From: Pseudobutyrivibrio sp.
GTDB lineage: Bacteria > Bacillota > Clostridia > Lachnospirales > Lachnospiraceae
Direction: 5' to 3'
NCBI GenBank assembly: GCA_024693775.1
Contig: JAILKL010000120.1
Coordinates: forward strand, 1-64,000
Length of the DNA: 64,000 nucleotides
Shown here: positions 56,867 to 64,000 of the stretch, piece after piece
How the letters are laid out: each line of letters starts with the position of its first letter
How positions within the stretch are numbered: the first letter of the stretch is position 1
Translations under genes and position numbers: made by a program
The notes under the pieces: model-generated
Databases searched by the model: none
The model's input: only the letters and a program-made list of their open reading frames with translations
What the model was told of the DNA's origin: nothing

Positions 56867-58882
56867 TTACTCCTGATTTTTCTTGAATTCAGTAGCTGCT
56901 TCAATAATGGCAGCCTTTAAGTCATCAGTAAGATCCTTTGAAGAGTCTAACTGACTAATGATATCTCCATGCTCTGCAGCAAAGAAGCTAAGCATATCTG
57001 CTCTGAATTTCTTGATATCTGCAATATCAAGATCACTGAAGATATGAGCATTTGCTGAAACAAGGATGATAACCTGCTCTGCCATTGAGAATGGTCTGTT
57101 AAGTGGCTGCTTTAATAATTCCATAAGTGCACGACCATGAGCTAACTGCTTCTTTGTTGCATCATCAAGATCTGATGAGAACTGTGTGAAGACTTCCATC
57201 TCACGATACTGTGCAAGGTCGATACGGATAGAACCTGCAGCCTTCTTCATTGCCTTTGTCTGTGCAGCACCACCAACACGTGATACAGAAAGTCCTACGT
57301 TAACCGCTGGACGCTGACCTGCGTTGAAAAGCTCAGACTCAAGGAAAATCTGACCATCTGTAATTGAGATAACGTTGGTAGGGATATAAGCTGAAAGATC
57401 ACCTGCCTGTGTCTCAATGATAGGTAAGGCTGTAATAGAACCGCCACCTGCTTCGTCTGTAATTCTAGCTGAACGCTCAAGAAGTCTTGAGTGAAGGTAG
57501 AATACATCACCTGGATATGCCTCACGTCCTGGAGAACGCTCAAGCAATAATGAAATAGCACGGTATGCAACAGCGTGCTTTGATAAATCATCATAAATGA
57601 TAAGTACATCTTTGCCCTGATACATAAAGTACTCAGCAAGCGCTGTACCTGCATAAGGAGCAATGTACTGAAGTGGTGCTGGGTCAGATGCTGTAGCACT
57701 GACAATGATTGTATAATCCATTGCACCGTTGTCTTTTAACTGGTTAACAAGCTTTGCGATTGTTGAAGCCTTCTGACCGATGGCAACGTAAACGCAAATA
57801 ACATCCTTGCCCTTCTGATTGATAATTGTATCAGTTGCGATAGATGTCTTACCTGTCTGTCTATCACCAATGATAAGCTCACGCTGACCACGGCCGATAG
57901 GGAACATTGAATCGATAGAAAGAAGACCTGTTTCCATAGGAACACTAACTGACTTTCTATCTACGATACTAGGAGCTGGGCACTCAACTGGTCTGAAATC
58001 ATCAGCTGCGATTTCACCCTTTCCATCAAGTGGAGAACCTAGTGAATCTACGATTCTTCCAAGGAAGCCGCTGCCTACTGGAAGACCTGCCATCTTACCA
58101 GTACGAACTACCTTAGAACCTTCTTTGATTTCTGTGTCACGGCCGAACAAGATAACACCGATTTCATCACGACGTACATCCTGTACCATACCCTTTACAC
58201 CACAATCAAAGATAACGATTTCTCCGTAGAAGGCATGGTCAATACCATCAACATTGGCGATACCATCACCAACCCAGTTAACGATACCAACCTCTTTATC
58301 CTTAACCTCTAGCTCGAAATCATCGATGCTGGCCTTTAAGATAGATAAAACGTCCTTTTCTACCTGTGAAGCACCAACACTAGCATTAATCTTTGCTGTT
58401 AACTGATTGATACGTCCCTGCTCACTCCAGTCATATTCCTTTGTGCCAACAGAAAGAATGAAACCACTCTTAAGTGAGTCATCCTGCTCCATATCAATAG
58501 TAATATCATCAATATTAAATTCTTTCTTTATGAACTTTTTAATTCCATCAAGCTGCTCATCTGTAGGAGCTGTAACAAAGCGAAGCTTTGCGCTCTCGAT
58601 CTTATCAGTCTTCTTCTGAATAGACTCCTTGTATGCAGCTACAATATTATTGAATTCATCAAAATCCCCGTTATCGCATAGTAGCTTAAGGAAATTACGA
58701 ATATCCTGTGGAAAAATTCTTTCGATTACCACATGCTTTTTAGCAATGGCAACTGTAGGATCCGCAAGTTCCTGTCCGATAGCTGGTACAGCCTCTAGTA
58801 TAGAAGCGGCAGACTGTAATAGTGCCTCAGCATTGGCTACGCTATGAAGATCACGGGCATAACTAATAGACTTCTCTGTCAC
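56867..58882 (-). CDS. atpA: Fused ATP synthase F1 delta-alpha subunit (AtpH-AtpA)
   Basis: A single 671-residue reading frame carries the OSCP/delta domain (residues 1 to about 171) joined to a full alpha subunit (about 172-671). The delta part starts [18 protein letters not shown] and ends with the signature-like [26 protein letters not shown]. The alpha part begins [20 protein letters not shown], then GDGIANVDG, with the P-loop [13 protein letters not shown] near residue 341 (169-176 in E. coli alpha) and the [10 protein letters not shown] segment. The junction has no in-frame ATG, GTG or TTG and no stop. The start is GTG at 58882 with GCAGGTGAAT upstream. Order B-E-F-(HA)-G-D-C equals the usual operon with H and A merged. 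In F1, three alphas but one delta are normal, so this raises a stoichiometry problem. Confidence 0.93.
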   Translation of the reverse strand: MTEKSISYARDLHSVANAEALLQSAASILEAVPAIGQELADPTVAIAKKHVVIERIFPQDIRNFLKLLCDNGDFDEFNNIVAAYKESIQKKTDKIESAKLRFVTAPTDEQLDGIKKFIKKEFNIDDITIDMEQDDSLKSGFILSVGTKEYDWSEQGRINQLTAKINASVGASQVEKDVLSILKASIDDFELEVKDKEVGIVNWVGDGIANVDGIDHAFYGEIVIFDCGVKGMVQDVRRDEIGVILFGRDTEIKEGSKVVRTGKMAGLPVGSGFLGRIVDSLGSPLDGKGEIAADDFRPVECPAPSIVDRKSVSVPMETGLLSIDSMFPIGRGQRELIIGDRQTGKTSIATDTIINQKGKDVICVYVAIGQKASTIAKLVNQLKDNGAMDYTIIVSATASDPAPLQYIAPYAGTALAEYFMYQGKDVLIIYDDLSKHAVAYRAISLLLERSPGREAYPGDVFYLHSRLLERSARITDEAGGGSITALPIIETQAGDLSAYIPTNVISITDGQIFLESELFNAGQRPAVNVGLSVSRVGGAAQTKAMKKAAGSIRIDLAQYREMEVFTQFSSDLDDATKKQLAHGRALMELLKQPLNRPFSMAEQVIILVSANAHIFSDLDIADIKKFRADMLSFFAAEHGDIISQLDSSKDLTDDLKAAIIEAATEFKKNQE

Positions 58883-58884
58883 TT

Positions 58885-59367
58885 TTATTCACCTGCTTTA
58901 CCTAAAAATTCGTTAAACAGTTCGCTGTCAACTTCAGCCCCTGTCTTGCTACCTACAACCTTTGTGGTTGCATTAACTACCATATCAGCAATCTCTTTCT
59001 TTGCACTGGCAATGATTTCTTTCTTCTCGCCCTCTGCATCTGCGATTGCCTTGTCACGGATATCCTTAGCATTTGCTTTTGCATCAGCAACGATCTGCTG
59101 ATACTGACCATCAGCGCTCTTTCTAGCGTCTGAAATAATCTGCTTTTTCTCTGTCTCAGCAGAAGCTAACTTCTCTTCGTACTGCTTTGCAAGCTCATTA
59201 GCTTCGTTCTCCTTAGCCTCAGCCTTACCGTAAACCTCATTTGCCTCTTCCTGGCGCTTTGCAATTATGTTTGCAATAGGCTTGAAGAAGAAATGCTTGA
59301 AGGCAATAAAAAGGATAAGAAGGTTAAATACTGTCCAAAGAATATTCCAAAATGAAATGTTAATCAT
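58885..59367 (-). CDS. atpF: ATP synthase F0 subunit b
   Basis: AtpF is the peripheral stalk subunit. The 160 residues consist of one N-terminal transmembrane helix ([20 protein letters not shown]), then a long charged coiled-coil-like helix rich in A, E and K, ending [22 protein letters not shown]. The fused delta-alpha gene starts two bases after its stop. Confidence 0.97.
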   Translation of the reverse strand: MINISFWNILWTVFNLLILFIAFKHFFFKPIANIIAKRQEEANEVYGKAEAKENEANELAKQYEEKLASAETEKKQIISDARKSADGQYQQIVADAKANAKDIRDKAIADAEGEKKEIIASAKKEIADMVVNATTKVVGSKTGAEVDSELFNEFLGKAGE

Positions 59368-59408
59368 ATTTTATACCTATCCTTAAATAATCCTTATAAA
59401 TAATCGAT

Positions 59409-59654
<246 letters not shown>

Positions 59655-59699
59655 TCATTACTTAAAAATAACTAATAACTAATTTTCTAATATTAAATT

Positions 59700-60386
59700 T
59701 TATTCGATAGCTTCCTTTAAATATAAAGAAGTTAAGAATACGAATACATATGCCTGAAGTAATCCATCGAAAATATCGAAATATAATGAGAATACTGCAG
59801 GAATAACTGGTGGAACAACGATTTTAAGAAGCTCCATAATAACGAATGCACCAAGTACGTTACCAAAAAGTCGCATACACAATGACAATGGTCTTGTGAA
59901 TACATCCAAAATGTTAAATGGTGTTACGATTGGAACTGGCTCAATAAATGAATGAAGCCATTTCTTTGCTCCCTTGTGATAAATGCCTGCTGCTTCGATC
60001 AATACGATACTCATAATGGCCAATGCTGCAGTCACATTTAAATCTTTAGTTGGTGACTTAAAGCCAAACAATCCAATAACATTGGAAAGACCAATAAACA
60101 AAAGAACTGTAGTAAGGTATCCTGTATAGGCCTTACCTTCTTCGCCTAATGTTCCGCCGACAATGCCTGTAAGCTTTTCATAAACAAGCTCAGCAAATGC
60201 CTGCTTTTTACTAATGTTTTGTGTCCTCAGTCCAGTAGTCAAAAAAATGGCTAATAGGATAAGAACACCCATTACAATCCAAGTTACAACAACCGATTCC
60301 AATATAGGGATATCTAGACCGCCTAAATGAATGGTGAAGACTGTTTCGCAATTTAGCTCTTCTACAAGCTTTTCTGCTAAAGTCAA
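59700..60386 (-). CDS. atpB: ATP synthase F0 subunit a
   Basis: AtpB forms the proton half-channels. The 228 residues hold about five hydrophobic segments and the essential Arg in SLCMRLFGNVLGAF. The start is TTG at 60386, chosen because AAGGAGGTG lies just upstream. It is the first gene of the operon; no atpI or atpZ gene precedes it. Confidence 0.96.
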   Translation of the reverse strand: MTLAEKLVEELNCETVFTIHLGGLDIPILESVVVTWIVMGVLILLAIFLTTGLRTQNISKKQAFAELVYEKLTGIVGGTLGEEGKAYTGYLTTVLLFIGLSNVIGLFGFKSPTKDLNVTAALAIMSIVLIEAAGIYHKGAKKWLHSFIEPVPIVTPFNILDVFTRPLSLCMRLFGNVLGAFVIMELLKIVVPPVIPAVFSLYFDIFDGLLQAYVFVFLTSLYLKEAIE

Positions 60387-60594
60387 GAAAACACCTCCTT
60401 CTTTAATTTCATGTCCCTTATTTTAGACTTTTTGCCCAAAAATATAATATACAGATTGTGCAATGTGTATATCCCCCTAGCCTTGACTTCGGCAGTTGTT
60501 CCATACGCATATACAAATCACCTGAATTGAATATAAACTTACTACAAATATGCGAAAAAATTATGACTTTTCTATGTCAATGACATTAAAAAAA

Positions 60595-60614
60595 GAGTAG
60601 TCTTTCGACTACTC
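60595..60614 (-). terminator. Terminator overlapping the guaD stop
   Basis: GAGTAGTC and GACTACTC flank TTTC, followed on the minus strand by TTTTTTTAATG. The stop codon TAG lies in the stem. Confidence 0.93.
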
Positions 60615-61901
60615 CATTCTTGTATATATTTTCTTGCCTTTGACAAATTTGTCTTTAATTATTGCATCAGCATCGTTGTAACACATTCGCTCAATTCTCT
60701 CTCTAATGGACATATCTCTCATTGAGAACATCTTGCTGTCGTCAATGACTACCGCATCAAAATCGTATCCCTCCTTGAAGGAACCAACCTTTCCAAAGTA
60801 GCTGCCGCCTCCCTCTGTGGCAAGATAGAATACCTCCTCAAAGGTAAGTGGCTTTACGTCTGTGTCAACTAGTCTGTAGTACATCTTTGATGCCTGTAAT
60901 GTGATAAGCATGGTCTTGATCATATTCATAGAAGAACCAGCTGCCACATCTGTACCAAGACCTACATGGATGCCTGCATCCAAGAATTTTCTGATAGGTG
61001 CAATACCTGATGTAAGATTCATATTGGAATCTGCACAGTGAGCAATGTATGCTCCGTGCTTCTTGAGAATCTCTATTTCCTTTTCATCTGAATGAACACA
61101 GTGCGCCATGATAGTAGGCTGTTCAGCTGTGCCCATAGTATCAAATAACTCATACGCATTTGCGTAGCAGGTAGACTCTGGAACCAGCTCCTTTACCCAT
61201 GCAACCTCAGATTTGTTTTCTGAAAGATGTGACTGGATTCTAAGGTGCTTTTCCTTTGCCAGCTCTCCGAGGCCTTTCATAAGGTCATCTGAGCATGATG
61301 GGATAAATCTAGGTGTAAGAATAGGCATGGTATTCTTGTAGCGTCCCTCAATTGCAGAAAGCCATTCTCTAGTAGCCTCGAGGGATGTAGCTGCATCAGC
61401 CTCCTGAAGATTTTCTCCACCGTTTCGGTCCATGTTGACCTTTCCGACATAGGTAACCAAACCAGTCTCATCGAGCTGATCCATCAACTCGATAGTAGCC
61501 TCGTTGTGAAGTGTACCAAAAACTACACCACGTGTAGTGAAGCATCTACGTAAATCCTCAGTGAAATACTCGTAAGCCTTTTTTGCATATTCCTTGTTAG
61601 CGTACTTTGCCTCTTCTGGAAATGTGTATGTAGAGAGCCACTCTAAAAGCTCCTCATCCATTCCGATACCACGGAAGGTATACTGTGGTGCATGAACATG
61701 CAAATCTGTCATACCTGGGATAATAAGTCTCTCACCATAATCGTATAGTGTGAGATCCTTGTACTGCTCTGGAAGCTCTGGGAATGCACCTTTGCACACT
61801 CCATCCACACATACAAGATATCCACGGTAGTATGTTGTAATTCTATTTTTATCCTCAGAGAAGGCAATGCCTCCTCTTAATACAAATGTATTATTAGTCA
61901 T
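60609..61901 (-). CDS. guaD: Guanine deaminase
   Basis: GuaD hydrolyses guanine to xanthine and ammonia in purine salvage. The 430-residue amidohydrolase has the metal motif LHVHAPQY near residue 67, the RIQSHLSENKSEV and MAHCVHSD His motifs, and the late metal Asp in GLGTDVAAGSS. The HAPQYTFRGIGMDEELLEWL stretch is characteristic of guanine deaminases. It starts 12 bases after the stand-alone FakA-like C-terminal gene, so the two are cotranscribed. Confidence 0.92.
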   Translation of the reverse strand: MTNNTFVLRGGIAFSEDKNRITTYYRGYLVCVDGVCKGAFPELPEQYKDLTLYDYGERLIIPGMTDLHVHAPQYTFRGIGMDEELLEWLSTYTFPEEAKYANKEYAKKAYEYFTEDLRRCFTTRGVVFGTLHNEATIELMDQLDETGLVTYVGKVNMDRNGGENLQEADAATSLEATREWLSAIEGRYKNTMPILTPRFIPSCSDDLMKGLGELAKEKHLRIQSHLSENKSEVAWVKELVPESTCYANAYELFDTMGTAEQPTIMAHCVHSDEKEIEILKKHGAYIAHCADSNMNLTSGIAPIRKFLDAGIHVGLGTDVAAGSSMNMIKTMLITLQASKMYYRLVDTDVKPLTFEEVFYLATEGGGSYFGKVGSFKEGYDFDAVVIDDSKMFSMRDMSIRERIERMCYNDADAIIKDKFVKGKKIYTRME

Positions 61902-61913
61902 TTAGTATAAATC

Positions 61914-62180
61914 CTATCCCTGTAATCCTCTAGCCTGTCTATCCATATCTTCAACAACGATATCGTAGATCTCGCCAAGAGTTCTGCAGTACTCTAATAC
62001 CTTCCATGGCTCATTTGTATGATAGTGAATCTTGATAAGCTCCTCATCACCTACTGCAAGTAAGCTATCGCCTACGAAATGCTCGATGATGTAATCGTTG
62101 ATCTCATCCTCGTCAAGATCCTCTCCTTCGATTAGAAGCTGTGTATCATATCTAAATTCTATTGTTTGCTCTGGTAACAT
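61914..62180 (-). CDS. Stand-alone FakA C-terminal-like domain protein
   Basis: This 88-residue protein matches the C-terminal domain of the dihydroxyacetone-kinase-like FakA family: FRYDTQLLIEG, then GDSLLAVGDEELIKIHYHTNEPWKVLEY and a closing region like 'ikieNMreQ' (VVEDMDRQ). In FakA this domain follows the kinase and middle domains; here the protein begins directly with it and has its own GGAGGATTATTATG start. It may act with a separate kinase or bind a ligand. It lies upstream of guaD. Confidence 0.75.
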   Translation of the reverse strand: MLPEQTIEFRYDTQLLIEGEDLDEDEINDYIIEHFVGDSLLAVGDEELIKIHYHTNEPWKVLEYCRTLGEIYDIVVEDMDRQARGLQG

Positions 62181-62378
62181 AATAATCCTCCATTTAGCCT
62201 TTCTCTCGATTTTTATAAATCACAGCATATACTTTACCACATTGTACTCAAAAAGGCGAGTAAGTTTTAACTAACCAAATCCTTTTCTTCTATATAATAT
62301 GGTAATAATTATATAACTATTTTTTCACAGTTTAATGCTAGGATTAGGCTATGAACTTTCAACCATGAGGACATTGCT

Positions 62379-62528
62379 ATGAAAAAGAAGATTGAGACTT
62401 TTCACACCATAATAGATGACAGTGGTGAGCACAAAAATTACAAAGAAATCAATGCAGCCATATTTGTTTCCTTATGCAGAATTGTAACCGTAATACTAAT
62501 AGTACTAGGCGTCATGGCGTTTATTAAA
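62379..62528 (+). CDS. Possible 49-residue single-span membrane protein
   Basis: A short ORF starts with basic KKKIETF, then a polar stretch, and a hydrophobic helix (IFVSLCRIVTVILIVLGVMAF) reaching the stop. GAGG lies about eight bases before the ATG. It ends 20 bases before the potassium channel gene and could be an associated small subunit or a leader. Support is only the frame, the helix and the position. Confidence 0.5.
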
Positions 62529-62548
62529 GGGAATTTCTAGGTGATAAT

Positions 62549-63277
62549 ATGTACGATTTCAAAAAGCGAATCTATGAAGTCATAGAGGTATCCAGCGTAG
62601 GTGATTATTCCAGCAAATCCTATGATATGCTAATGACCACCACAATTATCGTCAGCATGGTACCTCTGACAATGAAAACTGAAAACATATATACAAAGTG
62701 GATAGAGATTACCACCAGTATAATTTTCTTAATAGACTACTTTGCAAGAATCTATACTGCAGACTACAAGATGGGTTTCAAAAGCTACAAAGCCTACATA
62801 GCCTATATGCTTACCCCTCTTGCAATATTTGATTTTTTATCAATACTGCCCGTAATATACCTATTCACTCCGCTAACCTCCACATTGGATTTACTGAGAC
62901 TGTTTAGATTCTTTAGAGTATTCAAACTGGCCAGATATTCAAAGACAATGATAATTATCAGTAATGTGGTAAGAAAGGTTAGAAAGCAGCTGATGGCTGT
63001 GCTGATTTTGATTGTGGTGTATATCTTTGTTTCAGCCATGCTCATCTTCCAGCTGGAACCGAATTTGTTTAACTCCTTCTTTGATGCACTATATTGGGCT
63101 ACCATTTCCATTACCACCATCGGATATGGAGACATCTCTCCTATAACACCGATTGGTCGAATGATTACCATGGTATCTGCTCTGGTTGGTGTGGCCATCA
63201 TTGCACTGCCAACCGGCATTATTACTGCAGGCTACATGAATGAAATTAATAAAAAGAAATCAAAATATGAGCTGTAG
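62549..63277 (+). CDS. Voltage-gated potassium channel-like protein (6TM, Kv type)
   Basis: This 242-residue protein has six transmembrane segments. The S4-like segment has regularly spaced positive residues (LRLFRFFRVFKLARYSK near residue 113), and the pore filter is TTIGYGD near 189, which indicates potassium selectivity. It matches the bacterial ion_trans family without a C-terminal sensor domain. Its ribosome site is AGGTGATAAT. It ends in a terminator hairpin overlapping the stop. Confidence 0.93.
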   Translation: MYDFKKRIYEVIEVSSVGDYSSKSYDMLMTTTIIVSMVPLTMKTENIYTKWIEITTSIIFLIDYFARIYTADYKMGFKSYKAYIAYMLTPLAIFDFLSILPVIYLFTPLTSTLDLLRLFRFFRVFKLARYSKTMIIISNVVRKVRKQLMAVLILIVVYIFVSAMLIFQLEPNLFNSFFDALYWATISITTIGYGDISPITPIGRMITMVSALVGVAIIALPTGIITAGYMNEINKKKSKYEL

Positions 63278-63292
63278 AATTAATCTACAGCT
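63268..63292. terminator. Bidirectional terminator
   Basis: GAGCTGTAGA and TCTACAGCTC flank ATTAA; the channel stop lies in the stem. It is followed by ATTTCTTTT. It also faces the convergent glgD gene. Confidence 0.9.
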
Positions 63293-63300
63293 CATTTCTT

Positions 63301-64000
63301 TTAAATCTTATCTCTTCTCTTTATATAAGCCGGTGTTCCAGATTCTGAAACTACCTTCTTAATATTTTTAATCTCGGCCCATTTATCAATTACCGCATTT
63401 TCGATATAAGCATCATCACCTATATCTGCATAGGAAAGAACGATAGAGTTCTTTACCACTGCACCTTTACCTATATGTACATTACGTCCGATAATAGAAT
63501 TTTCCACAGTACCCTCGATTTCGCAGGCATTACATACCATGGAATTTACCACATTTGAATTGTGGTAATACTTGGTAGGACATGCATCTGTGGTCTTTGT
63601 GTAAAAAGGCCACTCAGCCTTAAAGAAGTCCATGGCTGTCTGGTAATCTAAAAGCTCAAGATTTGCTCTATAATAGTCATCCAGACTGGTAATAGCTGCA
63701 AAATATCCTTTATGCTGATAGCCTCTAATATCCAGCTCATCTACAGAAAGTGCAATCATGTCAGCCATAGAATATCCTGAGGATTCCTTCTTGGCCTTCT
63801 TTATTAGGTCAATGAAAATCTCCTTTGACATAACATAGGTATCCATGCTGATATCCTTTTCTTTGGCAGTACCCATGTTTCTCTCTAGCGACTGTACGCC
63901 CTTTTGCTTATTTAGCTTTACCACATTACATGCCCTGTAATAATCCTTTGCCTGGTCTACCTTGTGATAAAGTAAAGTAATATCTGTTCCGGACGCCACA
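63301..64000 (-). CDS. glgD: GlgD subunit of glucose-1-phosphate adenylyltransferase (partial)
   Basis: The C-terminal ~232 residues of GlgD are present; the gene continues past the window edge. GlgD is the regulatory or catalytically weak partner of GlgC (ADP-glucose pyrophosphorylase) in Firmicutes glycogen synthesis. The visible part covers the end of the nucleotidyltransferase-like domain and the left-handed beta-helix with hexapeptide repeats (VENSIIGRNVHIGKGAVVKNSIV). The KYYHNSNVVNSMVCNACEI segment and the length favour GlgD over GlgC. Upstream glgC is probably outside the window. Confidence 0.88.
   Translation of the reverse strand, partial: VASGTDITLLYHKVDQAKDYYRACNVVKLNKQKGVQSLERNMGTAKEKDISMDTYVMSKEIFIDLIKKAKKESSGYSMADMIALSVDELDIRGYQHKGYFAAITSLDDYYRANLELLDYQTAMDFFKAEWPFYTKTTDACPTKYYHNSNVVNSMVCNACEIEGTVENSIIGRNVHIGKGAVVKNSIVLSYADIGDDAYIENAVIDKWAEIKNIKKVVSESGTPAYIKRRDKI

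Overview
The window looks like a low-GC chromosomal segment of a Lachnospiraceae bacterium, most likely of the Butyrivibrio/Pseudobutyrivibrio rumen group. This is inferred from gene content and protein character: a membrane-anchored GH5 glucanase, a GlgD-type glycogen subunit, pyrophosphate-type phosphofructokinase, HemZ, a long FtsA-like protein, UPF0210/UPF0237 proteins and an iron-containing alcohol dehydrogenase. No rRNA, tRNA, phage, CRISPR array or transposase gene was seen. Nearly all of it is core or housekeeping DNA.

Layout: 0-3 kb holds a coiled-coil/nuclease-like protein, a striking repeat array upstream of it, and guaA. 3-8 kb (+) holds a small FliD-like protein, the trkA-trkH potassium uptake operon, an arginase-family protein and a cytidylate-kinase-like protein. 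8-13 kb (-) holds a lipase and an hypB/iron-sulfur flavoprotein pair. 13-21.5 kb holds a secreted transglutaminase-like protein (+), an ilvE-GGDEF/EAL-glyA cluster (-), and an EAL protein plus flavin reductase (+). 21.5-27 kb (-) holds relA, an MBL hydrolase, hemZ and hisS. 27-34 kb holds a YbiT-like ABC-F protein (+), then iron alcohol dehydrogenase, pyk and eno (-). 34-49 kb (-) is a long run: GH5, pepP, polA, DUF975, coaE, FtsA-like, WalJ-like, ACT, UPF0210, TcdA, a siroheme-type dehydrogenase and an LD-carboxypeptidase. 49-52 kb holds an XRE regulator pair and two PP-loop sulfur-transfer enzymes. 52-60.4 kb holds PPi-Pfk and the ATP synthase operon. 60.6-64 kb holds guanine deaminase, a stand-alone FakA-like C-terminal domain, a Kv-type channel and the end of glgD.

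The metabolic genes fit a fermentative sugar user: Pfk (PPi), enolase and pyruvate kinase feed glycolysis, an alcohol dehydrogenase disposes of reductant, GlgD points to glycogen storage, and ATP synthase couples ATP to an ion gradient. Two c-di-GMP enzymes and RelA provide second-messenger control.

The most unusual items are: (1) an in-frame fusion of ATP synthase delta (AtpH) to alpha (AtpA), with no in-frame start codon at the join; (2) an array of about ten GGGATGCAT-type words in strictly alternating orientation upstream of, and overlapping the start codon of, the nuclease-like gene; (3) a 578-bp imperfect palindrome between the convergent terminators of pfk and atpC; (4) a separate ~243-bp imperfect palindrome between adh and pyk; (5) a predicted structured RNA or leader next to eno; and (6) a terminator-like hairpin just before the ABC-F gene.
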